Part shown: piece after piece, positions 9,047 to 18,558 of the stretch | Layout: each line of letters opens with the position of its first letter | How positions within the stretch are numbered: position 1 is the first letter of the stretch | From: Candidatus Obscuribacterales bacterium | GTDB taxonomy: Bacteria > Cyanobacteriota > Vampirovibrionia > Obscuribacterales > Obscuribacteraceae | Length of the DNA: 64,000 nt | NCBI GenBank assembly: GCA_019637435.1 | Contig: JAHBVO010000001.1 | Coordinates: 992,001-1,056,000 of the forward strand | Reading direction: 5' to 3' | The notes under the pieces: generated by a model | What the model was told of the DNA's origin: nothing | What the model saw: the letters and a program-made list of their open reading frames with translations, nothing else | Database searches by the model: none | Translations under genes and position numbers: made by a program

Positions 9047-9538
9047 CTAGCCAATAACGTATTTTTGCCAGCCTGATTCTCCGACGGCCGTATGTTTCGA
9101 GATTTCAAAGTGCACGTGCGATATCGGGCGTCTGGGCACGATGCGAAGAAGCATTCCGGCTTCTTTTGGCGTCCGATCGCCCTTTTTCACATTACATTTC
9201 AGGCAAGCTGCTGCGACGTTGTCCCAAGAGTCTATTCCACCTCTGGAGCGCGGAATGATATGGTCGATCGTCAGATCCGGTCTTCTGACGCCGCAATACT
9301 GGCAAGTGTAGTTATCGCGGTGCAGAATGTTTCGTCTCGATAAGCTGATTTCCTTGTACGGAATTTTCACGTAATGCCTGAGCCGAATGACCGTCGGCAA
9401 GGGCGTATCCATGTAAATTACCTTTCCGTTGTGCTCGATCTGCTCGGCTTTACCCTTGAGAAGAAGCACGACTGCGCGCCGCCATGTACATATGTTAAGC
9501 GGCTCGTATGAAGCATTGAGTACCAAAACCTTCGACAA
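9047..9538 (-). CDS. HNH endonuclease-family protein
   Basis: 163 aa with the zinc-supported HNH fold: CQYCG near residue 84, then LTIDHIIPRSRGG (catalytic DH pair), DNVAAACLKCN with the second CxxC, and a trailing Asn. This short single-domain form with the N-terminal VLVLNASYEPLNICTWRRAV segment is the widespread housekeeping-like type, common in cyanobacteria and their relatives; its cellular role is not established. Translation starts at a TTG (9538) with AAGGTGAG upstream. It is transcribed away from rpsB across a 359-bp gap. Confidence 0.9.
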   Translation of the reverse strand: MSKVLVLNASYEPLNICTWRRAVVLLLKGKAEQIEHNGKVIYMDTPLPTVIRLRHYVKIPYKEISLSRRNILHRDNYTCQYCGVRRPDLTIDHIIPRSRGGIDSWDNVAAACLKCNVKKGDRTPKEAGMLLRIVPRRPISHVHFEISKHTAVGESGWQKYVIG

Positions 9539-9733
9539 AAGCTCACCTTAGAACACTGATTAGCGAGGATTCACGTAGATTTATTATAACGATCAGTCGT
9601 TCACGTGTCCATAAAAACCGCTCCCAGGCGGCTTATGCTAAAATGACGGGATTGTCTTCAAGGCGGAACGAGTTCGTCTCGTCCGCGGAGATGCTTGTCG
9701 ATACTAAATCGGCTTACATTTGTTGCTATTCGC

Positions 9734-9762
9734 ATGTGCGAAATGGCTCTTGAGGATATAAT
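9734..9762 (+). promoter_or_regulatory. putative promoter for rpsB-tsf
   Basis: A perfect TATAAT at 9757-9762 lies about 135 bp before rpsB. The matching -35 position (ATGTGC, 17-bp spacing) is weak. Transcription would start near 9769, directly before the hairpin series in the leader. The rest of the 9539-9897 gap shows only a short GC hairpin near 9618-9632. Confidence 0.4.
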
Positions 9763-9765
9763 CTC

Positions 9766-9830
9766 TCAGATTAGGTCTGAGGGAAGAATGCTTTGCGTTC
9801 TTCTCCAGCGGTCACCATCTTAGTGTGATC
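9766..9830 (+). promoter_or_regulatory. hairpin-rich rpsB mRNA leader, possible S2 autoregulatory element
   Basis: Three hairpins follow one another: TCAGA/TCTGA (9766-9780), GAAGAATGC/GCGTTCTTC with a TTT loop (9783-9803, one G-U pair), and GGTCAC/GTGATC (9810-9830). Ribosomal protein leaders commonly bind their own product; rpsB leaders of several bacteria do so. No match to a named leader family is claimed. Confidence 0.4.
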
Positions 9831-9897
9831 TAATCTAATTTCTTATGTTTATCACTACCCCGAACTACAACTAGAGTGGACTAAGGTCGAACCCAGA

Positions 9898-10752
9898 ATG
9901 ATTCAACTTAAAGAGGAAAAGAACCGAGCCTTGCCAGTAGCATCAATGAGACAATTGCTAGAAGCCGGCGTGCACTTCGGTCACCAAACCAGACGCTGGA
10001 ATCCGAAGATGCGCAAGTACATCTATGGAGAGCGCAACGGCATTTACATCATCGACTTGGAACAAACCAGTCGAGCGCTCGATAAAGCTTGTGATTTCAT
10101 CCGCCAGGCTGCACAGCAAAGAAAGAACATCGTCTTCGTTGGCACCAAGAAACAAGCAGCAGACATCGTCGAGGAAGAAGCAAAACGTTGCAACTCGCAC
10201 TATGTCAATCGTCGTTGGTTGGGCGGTATGCTCACCAATTTCGAAACCATCAGACTGCGTGTCAACAGATTGAAAGAGCTCGAAGAGATGCGCGAATCCG
10301 GTGATTTCTTCAGACGCGGTAAGAAAGAACAAGCTGTTCTCAACCGTGAACTCTACAAACTCGAAAAATCTCTCGGTGGTATCAAAACCATGAGAGGACG
10401 TCCTGATGTTCTCTTCATCATCGATCAAAAGAGAGAATTGATTGCCGTCGCGGAAGCTGTTAAGAGCGGCATCTCGACAGTCGCAATTGTTGACACCAAC
10501 TGCGATCCGGAAGGCATCTCCTACGTCATCCCTGGCAACGACGACTCAATTCGTTCGATCCGTCTCATCACGAGCCGCATCGCCGACTCGATCATCGAAG
10601 GTCAGCAAGCACGCTCCGGTGGCGCTGAAGAACCGCAAGAAGAGAAAGTGGAAAGAAAACACCACGCTCTCGAAACGCCTATCTCTGAAGAAGAGTTGGC
10701 TGATGCGCCTGACGCAGCCGGTGAAGAAACCGAAGGTGAAGGAAATAGCTAA
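9898..10752 (+). CDS. rpsB: 30S ribosomal protein S2
   Basis: The core [23 protein letters not shown] and the later [22 protein letters not shown] and [21 protein letters not shown] are unmistakable S2. S2 binds late at the head-body junction of the small subunit. At 284 aa the protein has an acidic C-terminal extension of ~45 residues. The ATG at 9898 gives about 12 residues before the conserved start; a TTG at 9931, preceded by AAAGAGGA, would give the more usual N-terminus. Followed 39 nt later by tsf, the standard partner, and ended by the terminator at 11722. Confidence 0.97.
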   Translation: MIQLKEEKNRALPVASMRQLLEAGVHFGHQTRRWNPKMRKYIYGERNGIYIIDLEQTSRALDKACDFIRQAAQQRKNIVFVGTKKQAADIVEEEAKRCNSHYVNRRWLGGMLTNFETIRLRVNRLKELEEMRESGDFFRRGKKEQAVLNRELYKLEKSLGGIKTMRGRPDVLFIIDQKRELIAVAEAVKSGISTVAIVDTNCDPEGISYVIPGNDDSIRSIRLITSRIADSIIEGQQARSGGAEEPQEEKVERKHHALETPISEEELADAPDAAGEETEGEGNS

Positions 10753-10791
10753 TCGGATGCCACAACGGCTTCCACAATGATTGAGGGAGAT

Positions 10792-11694
10792 ATGGTCAAA
10801 ATGGCTGAAATTACCGCTTCGATGGTGAAGGAACTGAGAGAAAAGTCCGGCGCCGCGATGATGGATTGCAAAAAAGCACTCGTTGAAACATCTGGCGATT
10901 TCGACAAAGCATTCGAATGGCTTCGCCAAAAAGGCGCTGCCACCGCTAGCAAAAAGGCTTCCAGAGCGACTTCTGAAGGAGTTGTCGTTGGTCGCGTTTC
11001 TGCCGACGGCAAGAAAGCATGCCTCGTCGAAATCAACTGCGAAACCGACTTCGTTGCTCGCAACGAAGAGTTCGTAGGCATCGCCAACAAGATTGCCGAC
11101 GCTGCGCTCGCCAGCGGATCCAATTCCGCTGACGATTTGCTCAAGGCTCAGGCTGACGGCAAATCAGTTCAGGAGCTGGTTACCGAAGGGATCGCTAAAA
11201 CTGGCGAAAACATGGTAATCAAACGCGTCGAAAGCTTCGAGCTCAAAACCCCTGGCGTGATCGGACTCTACGTCCATACGCTCGGCGGAAAGATGGGCGC
11301 GCTCGTCGAAATCGTTTCCGATAAGGAACTGAAAGCAGACGATGCACAAGCCTTCGCACGCGAACTGGCAATGCACATCGTTTCTTCCAAACCTGAATAC
11401 CTCAGCAAGGAAGAAATCCCACAAGAAATCATCGATAACGAAACCCGCATCGAGTCCGGTAAAGCCGACCTCGCAGGCAAGAAAGAAGAAATTCGCGAAA
11501 AGATCGTCAGCGGTCGTGTCGAGAAGAATCTTGCCGAGCGTTGTTTGACACTTCAACCGTTCGTCAAAGATCCGGGTCAGACCGTTGATGCCGTTCTCAA
11601 AGCAAAAGGCAAAGAACTCGGCGGCGAGTTGAAGCCCAAGCGCTTTGCGATCTTCATCCTCGGCGCCAGCGATGACGCAGGCAACGAAGAATAG
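10792..11694 (+). CDS. tsf: translation elongation factor Ts
   Basis: EF-Ts exchanges GDP for GTP on EF-Tu. Hallmarks are ITASMVKELREKSGAAMMDCKKAL at the N-terminus (UBA domain), CLVEINCETDFVARN and the two-part core ending RFAIFILG. Start 10792 was chosen because GAGGG lies five bases upstream; an ATG at 10801 gives the typical MAEIT start and an in-frame ATG at 10777 is also possible. About 300 aa, the long form with a full dimerisation core. Confidence 0.97.
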   Translation: MVKMAEITASMVKELREKSGAAMMDCKKALVETSGDFDKAFEWLRQKGAATASKKASRATSEGVVVGRVSADGKKACLVEINCETDFVARNEEFVGIANKIADAALASGSNSADDLLKAQADGKSVQELVTEGIAKTGENMVIKRVESFELKTPGVIGLYVHTLGGKMGALVEIVSDKELKADDAQAFARELAMHIVSSKPEYLSKEEIPQEIIDNETRIESGKADLAGKKEEIREKIVSGRVEKNLAERCLTLQPFVKDPGQTVDAVLKAKGKELGGELKPKRFAIFILGASDDAGNEE

Positions 11695-11721
11695 TTCTTT
11701 CTATTCTTAACAACCATGAAG

Positions 11722-11749
11722 AACCGGGTGCCGAAGGCGCCCGGTTTTT
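11722..11749 (+). terminator. rho-independent terminator after tsf
   Basis: AACCGGGTGCC and GGCGCCCGGTT form a GC-rich stem with one G-T pair and a short loop, followed by a run of T. It closes the rpsB-tsf transcript. Confidence 0.9.
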
Positions 11750-11888
11750 GCTTTACCCTTGGATTTTTGCATGGAAGCAAATGCTGACAATCTATTAGAA
11801 TGTCTGTCTGGAAGAGGGTAGCAAGAGGCGCTATGATCTCCTGCGGTACTGCACCCAGCTGGAGACGTGCACTCCAGGGTCATTCAAA

Positions 11889-12632
11889 ATGCAAGAAGCC
11901 GAAACACAGTACAAACGTATTCTTTTAAAACTCAGTGGCGAAGCCTTACAAGGCGAGAAAGGTTTCGGCATTGACCTGAAGGTTATAAACGGAATTGCCG
12001 ATGAGATAGCCAAAGCGCATAATCTCGGTGTTCAGATCGCCATCGTAATTGGTGGCGGAAATATATTCCGCGGCATACAGGGCGCCGCCAACGGCATGGA
12101 TAAAGCCGCGGCGGACTACGTCGGAATGCTCGCCACAATCATGAACTGTTTGATCATGGGCGAAGTGCTCACATCTAAAGGTATAGACACAAGGGTACAA
12201 ACAGCTATCGCCATGCCGAGTGTTGCTGAACCGTTTATCCGGAAGCGTGCCATCAGACATCTGGATAAGGGTCGAGTGGTAGTCTTCGGTGGTGGTACTG
12301 GAAATCCACACGTCACGACAGACACTGCTGCAGCGCTTCGCGCCGCTGAAATTAAGGCAGATGTTATCTTGATGGCTAAAAATGGCGTGGATGGTGTTTT
12401 TAGCGATGACCCGAAGAAAAACCCGGATGCCAAGAAGATTGGCAGAATCGGATTTGATGATTTAATCAAGCAGGATTTGAAAGTGATGGATGCGTCAGCT
12501 GTTGATTTATGCAAACAGAACAGCATTCCAATCATTGTGTTTGATTTCAATCAACCCGGCCGCATCGAAGAGATTGTTTGTGGAGGAAAAGTGGGTACAC
12601 TGGTTGGTTCGCGTCTTGGAGGACGAGCATGA
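11889..12632 (+). CDS. pyrH: uridylate kinase (UMP kinase)
   Basis: PyrH makes UDP from UMP and is an essential, GTP/UTP-regulated hexamer. The 247-aa protein shows the amino-acid-kinase fold motifs KRILLKLSGEAL, IVIGGGNIFRG, DYVGMLATIMN, VFGGGTGNPHVTTDTAAALRA and the uridine-binding NGVDGVFSDDPKKNPDA. It starts after its own leader about 140 bp downstream of the tsf terminator and overlaps frr by 4 nt, the common pyrH-frr pair. Confidence 0.97.
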   Translation: MQEAETQYKRILLKLSGEALQGEKGFGIDLKVINGIADEIAKAHNLGVQIAIVIGGGNIFRGIQGAANGMDKAAADYVGMLATIMNCLIMGEVLTSKGIDTRVQTAIAMPSVAEPFIRKRAIRHLDKGRVVVFGGGTGNPHVTTDTAAALRAAEIKADVILMAKNGVDGVFSDDPKKNPDAKKIGRIGFDDLIKQDLKVMDASAVDLCKQNSIPIIVFDFNQPGRIEEIVCGGKVGTLVGSRLGGRA

Positions 12633-13195
12633 CAGTAGAAACAGCAGATGAAGTTCTATCCTCTGGTGAGGACAGAATGAAAAAGTCGATCGATTCTTTG
12701 AAAACTGATTTCAAATCGATCCGCACTGGTAGAGCCAACCCTCAACTTCTCGATAGAGTCGAAGTCGATTACTACGGCACACCGACTCCGCTCAAGGGCA
12801 TGGCAAACATCTCCACACCTGATGGTCGCTCGCTGCTCATACAGCCTTACGACAAGACTACGATTAAAGAGATCGAAAAGGCGATTAACAAAGCCGAACT
12901 CGGTTTAACACCTAACAGCGACGGCAACGTAATTCGCATCACAATTCCGGCTCTTACTGAAGACAGACGTAAGGACTTGAATAAGCAGGTGAAAAAAGTT
13001 GGTGAAGACGCCAAAGTTTCTGTCCGAAATGTTCGTCGCGATTGCGACCAAGAACTAAAGAAATTCAAGGATAAAGGGGTTTCTGAGGATGAGTTGAAAC
13101 GAAAAGGTGACGCGCTTCAGAAAATGACAGACAAATACATTTCTGAAGTAGATAAGGCTATAAAGGATAAAGAAGCCGAAATCATGGAGATCTAA
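12629..13195 (+). CDS. frr: ribosome recycling factor
   Basis: RRF splits post-termination ribosomes with EF-G. From the ATG at 12629 (overlapping the pyrH stop, GGAGGA ribosome site) the protein is 188 aa, the family norm. Diagnostic segments: KSIDSLKTDFKSIRTGRANP at the N-terminus, VDYYGTPTPL, and the C-terminal RNVRRDCDQELKKF helix. Confidence 0.97.
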   Translation: MTVETADEVLSSGEDRMKKSIDSLKTDFKSIRTGRANPQLLDRVEVDYYGTPTPLKGMANISTPDGRSLLIQPYDKTTIKEIEKAINKAELGLTPNSDGNVIRITIPALTEDRRKDLNKQVKKVGEDAKVSVRNVRRDCDQELKKFKDKGVSEDELKRKGDALQKMTDKYISEVDKAIKDKEAEIMEI

Positions 13196-13211
13196 CGGAG
13201 GTCTGTTTTGC

Positions 13212-15083
13212 ATGTGCGGAATCGTAGGATATTTAGGTTCGAACCACGCTGCTCCTGTTCTTCTATCGAAGCTCAGGGTGCTCGAGTACCGAGGTTATGA
13301 TTCTGCCGGCGTCGCCGTGATAGAAAGTGGCCGCTTGAACGTACTGAAGGCGGTCGGCAAACTCTCGAATCTCGAGACGCTTTTGCAAAAGGAAAGACCG
13401 AGCGCGACTGTCGGAATCGGGCATACGCGCTGGGCTACGCACGGCAGTCCGACTGATGAGAACGCTCACCCGCACATCAACGCAAGCGGAACTTTAGCGA
13501 TTGTCCACAACGGCATCATCGAAAATTATTCGGAGCTGAAAGCGGATTTGATCGCCAAAGGTTACGTTTTCCGCTCCGATACTGACACGGAAGTGGCAGC
13601 TCATCTGCTTTCTCACGAAGTCGAAAAGGACGGAGATGTACTTGCTGCGATTTTGAGAACGGTTTCGCAAATGTCCGGTGCCTATGCGTTAGGCATCGTT
13701 TCTCAAAACAGCCCCGACAGAATCTACGCTGTTAACCACCACTACTCATTGACCGTCGGTCTGGGTGAAAACGAAAGCTTCCTCGCGTCTGATTCCGCGG
13801 CGGTGCGCCAGTACACAAATAAGATTTTGCGTCTGGCCCAGTCGGAAATCGCTGAAATCAGAGCTGATGGAGTGCGTTTGTTCTCATTTGACGGCGCCGA
13901 GTCATCACGAGAACCAGTTGCTGTTGAGGCGAGCGCTTACAAGATCGATAAAGAAGGTTATAAACACTTCTTGCTCAAAGAGATCAATGAACAGCCGCTC
14001 GTGCTGCGCCAGACGCTCAGCAAATATTTGAGTGGCGCAGACAAGCAAGTGAACTTCAACGTCGACAGTTTCTCACCCGACATCGAAGGAATGTATGGCG
14101 TGAAAATGACGGACGAAGAAATTCGTTCCATCGATCGCGTTCAAATCGTAGCTTGCGGAACTGCATACCATGCGGGTATGGTCGGCAAATACGTAATCGA
14201 AGAACTTTGCGGAATTCCGGTTGAAGTCGATATCGCATCCGAAGTTCGCGGACGGAAACTTCTCGGCAATGAGCGCACTCTTTCAATTGCCGTTTCCCAA
14301 TCGGGTGAAACAGCAGATACTCTCGCTGCGGTTAAGGACGCCATCTCGAATGGCTCATTCACTCTCGGAATTACAAACCGACCGGATTCTCACCTCGCTC
14401 AATTGACGCAAAATTTGATCGTCACCGAATGCGGTATCGAAGTTTCCGTCGCCGCAACGAAAACATATGCGGCTCAGTTGATTTGCTTCTATCTACTCGC
14501 CATCTACCTGGCGGAGAAACGCGGATCAATCACGCCGGAGCGCGCGAGACAACTGAAAGTCGGTTTGAATCAACTTCCAGGCGTTGTCGAACAAATTCTT
14601 GGACGCGAAGAAGAGTATCGCCGCGAGTCTCTTAAACTTGCCGATGCTCAAGACGTTGTTTTCATCGGTCGCGGCTTCAACTACCCGACTGCTCTGGAAG
14701 GTGCGTTGAAACTCAAAGAGCTGAGTTATATTCACGCCTCCGGTTACGCAGCTGGAGAGTTGAAACACGGACCAATCGCCGTTCTCGACTCTTCCGTTCC
14801 CGTAATCACCGTGCTTGTTCCCGGCAAGGTCTATGAGAAAACGTTGTCGAACGCGCAAGAGTCGCGTGCGAGAAACGCTCGCATGGTAGCGATTTGCGTC
14901 GACGGAGATGAAACGGCACCTAAGACTTTCGACTACTTCTTCCGAATCCCTGCTGTCGAGGAGCTTCTCAGCCCCATCGTCACTGTCGTCCCGATGCAGT
15001 TGATGTCTTATTTCGTTGCAGACTATCTGGGCAAAGACGTCGATCAGCCGCGTAACCTGGCGAAGTCGGTCACAGTAGAATAG
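13212..15083 (+). CDS. glmS: glutamine--fructose-6-phosphate aminotransferase (isomerizing)
   Basis: GlmS makes glucosamine-6-phosphate for peptidoglycan and lipid A. The N-terminal MCGIVGYLG exposes the catalytic Cys after Met removal; GHTRWATHG and HNGIIENY belong to the glutaminase domain (residues 1-235). Two SIS isomerase domains follow (ACGTAYHAG...SQSGETADTLAA, and FIGRGFNYPTALEGALKLKE). The protein ends in AKSVTVE, the typical C-tail. 623 aa. A GGAGG ribosome site precedes it and it lies 16 nt after frr, so pyrH-frr-glmS probably form one transcript. There is no room for a glmS ribozyme in this gap. Confidence 0.97.
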   Translation: MCGIVGYLGSNHAAPVLLSKLRVLEYRGYDSAGVAVIESGRLNVLKAVGKLSNLETLLQKERPSATVGIGHTRWATHGSPTDENAHPHINASGTLAIVHNGIIENYSELKADLIAKGYVFRSDTDTEVAAHLLSHEVEKDGDVLAAILRTVSQMSGAYALGIVSQNSPDRIYAVNHHYSLTVGLGENESFLASDSAAVRQYTNKILRLAQSEIAEIRADGVRLFSFDGAESSREPVAVEASAYKIDKEGYKHFLLKEINEQPLVLRQTLSKYLSGADKQVNFNVDSFSPDIEGMYGVKMTDEEIRSIDRVQIVACGTAYHAGMVGKYVIEELCGIPVEVDIASEVRGRKLLGNERTLSIAVSQSGETADTLAAVKDAISNGSFTLGITNRPDSHLAQLTQNLIVTECGIEVSVAATKTYAAQLICFYLLAIYLAEKRGSITPERARQLKVGLNQLPGVVEQILGREEEYRRESLKLADAQDVVFIGRGFNYPTALEGALKLKELSYIHASGYAAGELKHGPIAVLDSSVPVITVLVPGKVYEKTLSNAQESRARNARMVAICVDGDETAPKTFDYFFRIPAVEELLSPIVTVVPMQLMSYFVADYLGKDVDQPRNLAKSVTVE

Positions 15084-15107
15084 CTAGCGTAAAATTGAGC
15101 TTGAAAG

Positions 15108-15138
15108 AGGCGCCGGATTTGATGTCCGGTGCCTTTCT
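15108..15138 (+). terminator. terminator after glmS
   Basis: AGGCGCCGGA and TCCGGTGCCT pair as a ten-base stem with one G-T pair around a seven-base loop, followed by TTTCT. Confidence 0.8.
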
Positions 15139-15259
15139 GCTTGTGGCGAATTCTAACCTCTAATTCGCCTCACGAAATCCTCACGTTACTTTTCGTCTAA
15201 TGCAGTCGTTGAAGGCGTTGCTTCAGCGATTTTGACTCCCAAATCCAGGAGACGTTACT

Positions 15260-15826
15260 ATGCCTAATGCTCACGAACAATTGAACAAAGTTGACGATTC
15301 ATCGAGCAAACCGAGCGCGGCATCTGATGCCAGCTTTCGCGCACTCACGGAAGTCTATGACGATATGAGAAATAAGCCCAGTTCGTCCTCGAACAAACCG
15401 GGTGCGTCCACTGATGCAGTTCCTGAAACATCGAAGCCGGACGCTGGAACGCTTGCTCTGCCGAACCTTGAACTCATCGATATGGGGCCCGGCAAGGACG
15501 GCAGAATTCTCGAGCCGTATTTTGCAGGCCAGAGCGACGTGCTTGCCACCGAAGATTTGACCGGTAAGGGCGGCAGAATTTTAGAACCCTACTATGCAGA
15601 CCAGACCGAAATATTCGGTTCTGAAGACCCTATGGGTAAGGCTGATCGGGTACCCGAGCCATACTTCGCGCCGCCTACTGAAGGTGATGTCAGCAAGCCG
15701 AACACTGATCTTCGCGACGAGTTTTTCGGTGAACCGGATTTTGAAAACAAATCTCTTGAGGAACTTCAGCGAGATTGGCAGCGACTTCTCGCGACTCGAC
15801 CTCGCGGTGAAAAAGTTCTGGAGTAA
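15260..15826 (+). CDS. hypothetical protein with three 24-residue repeats
   Basis: 188 aa with no signal peptide or membrane segment, preceded by an AGGAGA ribosome site. The first 75 residues are Ser/Pro/Asp-rich and probably disordered. From residue 78 to 149 three tandem 24-residue units occur, each with a G-K-x-x-R-[IV]-x-E-P-Y-[FY] core (GKDGRILEPYF, GKGGRILEPYY, GKADRVPEPYF). The C-terminus is a charged helix. No known domain was recognised; the repeated EPYF/EPYY would suit a peptide-binding partner, which is speculation. Confidence 0.7.
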   Translation: MPNAHEQLNKVDDSSSKPSAASDASFRALTEVYDDMRNKPSSSSNKPGASTDAVPETSKPDAGTLALPNLELIDMGPGKDGRILEPYFAGQSDVLATEDLTGKGGRILEPYYADQTEIFGSEDPMGKADRVPEPYFAPPTEGDVSKPNTDLRDEFFGEPDFENKSLEELQRDWQRLLATRPRGEKVLE

Positions 15827-15960
15827 GAGCGGGCGAAAATATACGCGATTTCGCTACTTGACAATGCCGTTTTGCCGCCAGTATATTTTGATCACATTTA
15901 ACGCGCTTACCACTGGATAGTTGTTACTCAGACCCGCTTTTCCGGCATAGCTCCCTTAAT

Positions 15961-16521
15961 GTGTCTTCCTTTGGCACTCGGAGATCGACTTTGGCGAACC
16001 TTTTCGACAAGAATGATGTACAGATTGAGTCGTTCCCGTACGACATACATCACACCGATCGTGAGGCGCCGGAACTTGCCTGTCCGAGGTGCGGTCATGT
16101 CCAGCCCCGCAGAAAGCGTCAGGTTTGCGGTGGTTGCAACCACTTGATACCAGTGGAAAAGTGTCGTCAGAGTTGGACCAATTTACCCACGGCGAAAGAT
16201 AGTTACCGGAAGATGGCGCAAGTTTTCTTCGATGAAGGAAAAACTCGTGACTTCAAGAGCTCGCGCGGCAACTTTGGCTGGAAAGTGTTTATCCGAAATG
16301 TCGTGGTAACGTTTTTCGTGGCGGCACTAGTTATGGTGCCAACCGTCTACGGCTTGCGTGCTTATGTGGGCGAGAAGGACTGGAAGAAAGTAGAGAATCG
16401 ATTCGATGCGGTGATTGGGCCCGCGTTTCATCGTATCAACGTCAACCCCAAGATTGCTTCTAAACCGCAAGACGCGAAACCGAAAATTGCAAGACGGCAG
16501 AGAACCCGCCGCCATCACTAG
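15961..16521 (+). CDS. zinc-ribbon membrane protein of unknown function
   Basis: 186 aa starting at a GTG. Near residue 40 is a four-cysteine zinc ribbon (CPRCGHV...CGGCNH). One transmembrane helix follows near residue 110 (VVVTFFVAALVMVPTVYGL), and the end is strongly basic (RRQRTRRHH). The layout, cytoplasmic ribbon plus single membrane anchor, resembles the ends of the kinase at 21654, suggesting a regulatory or scaffold protein; function unknown. Converges with the secretin gene 12 nt away. The start is uncertain. Confidence 0.65.
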   Translation: MSSFGTRRSTLANLFDKNDVQIESFPYDIHHTDREAPELACPRCGHVQPRRKRQVCGGCNHLIPVEKCRQSWTNLPTAKDSYRKMAQVFFDEGKTRDFKSSRGNFGWKVFIRNVVVTFFVAALVMVPTVYGLRAYVGEKDWKKVENRFDAVIGPAFHRINVNPKIASKPQDAKPKIARRQRTRRHH

Positions 16522-16533
16522 TTTATTAACTAA

Positions 16534-18558
16534 CTAAAGTGTTGGCGAGCTGCCTGTTTCCGAAATCTGGGTCGGATCTTCTTCCACTACTTTTGGAGTG
16601 ATGAGCAGCATCAACTCGGTTCGGTTTCGGCCTTTAAATGTGGTTCGGAAGAATGCGCCAAGAACAGGCATCTCGGCGAAGTAAGGAACTTTGGAAAGAA
16701 TCGCCGCTTCTTGTTCGGTGAATAAACCGCCAATCGTTATCGTCTGGCCGTCCTTGATTCGAATTTCTTGCGTTATGATGTCGCGCACGTTCAGCAAAGT
16801 AACTGTCGTCTGGTTGGCGCCCTGACCGAAGGTTTGCGGCGCTCCCAGTGGGGTGGAAACTTGCGGACGGATGCGTACTCTGACGAAACCGTCTTCAGTC
16901 ACTTTCGGAAGCACGTTCAAAAAGATTCCTGCTTTGGCCAGTTCAACGTTTGTCGTTACTACGCCCAAACTGACTGTGGATGTGACTTTATGAACAACTT
17001 CATTCGCGATCGTAATTAACGCTTCGGTATTGTCTACGACAACCAAACTTGGATTTGCAATTACTTTCGCTTTGTTTGTCTGAAGCAATAATTGCAAGTT
17101 CAAGTTCACAGCGGTCGGCATGGTTGCAATGTTGGCGGCGCCACCGCCGCTGCCACCAAGGGTAAGGAAATCGAAGCCGCTGGCTGAGCTAGGAACTGGC
17201 TGCACGCCTGCAATACTGGGGAAGACTGTCGGAAGAAGTGAGCCGACTAAACCTGTGAAGGCTGTGCCCGCGTTAGTAGGTGTCGTACTATTGCCTGTAA
17301 AGGGGATACTCGGATTCGTAGGGTTTGGTATTCCCGAACCGTTGACCGGACTTCCAAGACCGGGCAGAAACGACAGCAGGGGCGCGGCAGAGTTGCCCAT
17401 GATCGATGCCGACACGCCCTGACCCTGGACATTGAAGGTGCTGCCCAGGAGACGCACTCCCTGGTTGTTCAATTCAACCAGCGATGCTTGAATGTGAACC
17501 TGTTTGGGCCGGCGATCGATCATGCGAATCGCTTCTTCGGCAATAAGCACGTCCTGCTCCGTACCGACCACAATCACTTGTCGTCCTTTAGAATCAGGAA
17601 TGATAATCGTGCCACCATCATTCGGTTGCACAATGTAATCCGCGCTTATCTCTTGCAGCTGTCTAACTTGTTGGGTGCCCGGGTCGACGGCGGCGTTGTT
17701 GAATCCAACGCCCTCTTGAACCTGTTCGCGGGAAGAGCCGCGCATGGTCTTTGGCTGCTGATCGCGGCTTACTTGCGTTTCGAATTCCGACTCTACCGTG
17801 ACGTCGTCGCCATCTCCGCCGCCACCGCCGGCGCTACCATCACCTTTGGTGGCAGTTTTCGAGCGCTCTTTAAAGTCGGGGACGTAACCTCGATTGAAGA
17901 TTGAGGCTTGCAAAATCTGAGCGACATCGAAGGGATGGGCGTAACTAAGTTTAAACGCGCGTGCAACAGGTCGGTTTAAGCCAAGTTGCACCATCGCTTG
18001 CAGCGTGCCCACGATTACAGTGCTGCTGTCCAGCGTTCGGCTTTCTAGCCCTGCTGCGGCGAGCACGCTGTCCATTGCCTCGTTCAACGTTACATCGGTA
18101 AGTTCACCGGTAATTTTTCCGGTGACCGATTTGTCGACGATGATATTAAGATTGCCGCGTCGCGCGATCTCTGAAATCACCTCGCGCACCGGGGTATCTC
18201 TGAAGCTCAAATGGTGAATTAAGTTGGATTGCACAAACAGTTTGAACGGTTTGCGAATTTGAACCGTGCCGGTTACTGATGGCGTCCGCTTCAATTGACT
18301 GGTTGGCTTAACGGCTGGAAGCGATTGGGCTAATTGCTTTCCGTCTGCCGACGTTGCTTCCGGCAAACTCGGCGTCACCTGAGCAATGGCAGGAGGGATT
18401 GTCGATGCGGTGATCGCGAGGGCGGCGATTACGGTTTTTGACGATAACGAGATCGATTTCGTTTCACAAGTATTGCGAGCATCGGCTAGTGACACCAATA
18501 ATGGTGCCAGCATTCTTTTTAAAGATTTCGCTCGAGGTGAGAAACTTCGGCGAAGCAT
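16534..18558 (-). CDS. secretin (type IV pilus PilQ / type II GspD family)
   Basis: Secretins form the outer-membrane ring through which pili or substrates pass. From ATG 18558 (AGGAAA ribosome site) the protein is 674 aa. An N-terminal STN-type domain (FRDTPVREVISEIARRG, VDKSVTGKITGELTDV) is followed by N-domains (LSYAHPFDVAQIL; IIPDSKGRQVIVVGTEQD) and the C-terminal secretin core (VRIRPQVSTP, QEIRIKDGQTITIGGLF, VPYFAEMPVLGAFFR, ELMLLITPKVVE). A Gly/Asn/Pro-rich loop of ~90 residues sits in the core. The long N-region before the hydrophobic stretch is unusual for an exported protein. No pilus neighbours; the TPR gene upstream may be its accessory. Confidence 0.88.
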   Translation of the reverse strand: MLRRSFSPRAKSLKRMLAPLLVSLADARNTCETKSISLSSKTVIAALAITASTIPPAIAQVTPSLPEATSADGKQLAQSLPAVKPTSQLKRTPSVTGTVQIRKPFKLFVQSNLIHHLSFRDTPVREVISEIARRGNLNIIVDKSVTGKITGELTDVTLNEAMDSVLAAAGLESRTLDSSTVIVGTLQAMVQLGLNRPVARAFKLSYAHPFDVAQILQASIFNRGYVPDFKERSKTATKGDGSAGGGGGDGDDVTVESEFETQVSRDQQPKTMRGSSREQVQEGVGFNNAAVDPGTQQVRQLQEISADYIVQPNDGGTIIIPDSKGRQVIVVGTEQDVLIAEEAIRMIDRRPKQVHIQASLVELNNQGVRLLGSTFNVQGQGVSASIMGNSAAPLLSFLPGLGSPVNGSGIPNPTNPSIPFTGNSTTPTNAGTAFTGLVGSLLPTVFPSIAGVQPVPSSASGFDFLTLGGSGGGAANIATMPTAVNLNLQLLLQTNKAKVIANPSLVVVDNTEALITIANEVVHKVTSTVSLGVVTTNVELAKAGIFLNVLPKVTEDGFVRVRIRPQVSTPLGAPQTFGQGANQTTVTLLNVRDIITQEIRIKDGQTITIGGLFTEQEAAILSKVPYFAEMPVLGAFFRTTFKGRNRTELMLLITPKVVEEDPTQISETGSSPTL

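Noticed and set aside
9618..9632. GC hairpin as a terminator
   Set aside because: Only its minus-strand reading has a T-run, and no gene upstream on that strand would use it; it lies ahead of the HNH gene.
13196..13211. Possible glmS ribozyme
   Set aside because: Only 16 nt separate frr and glmS, too short for the ribozyme.
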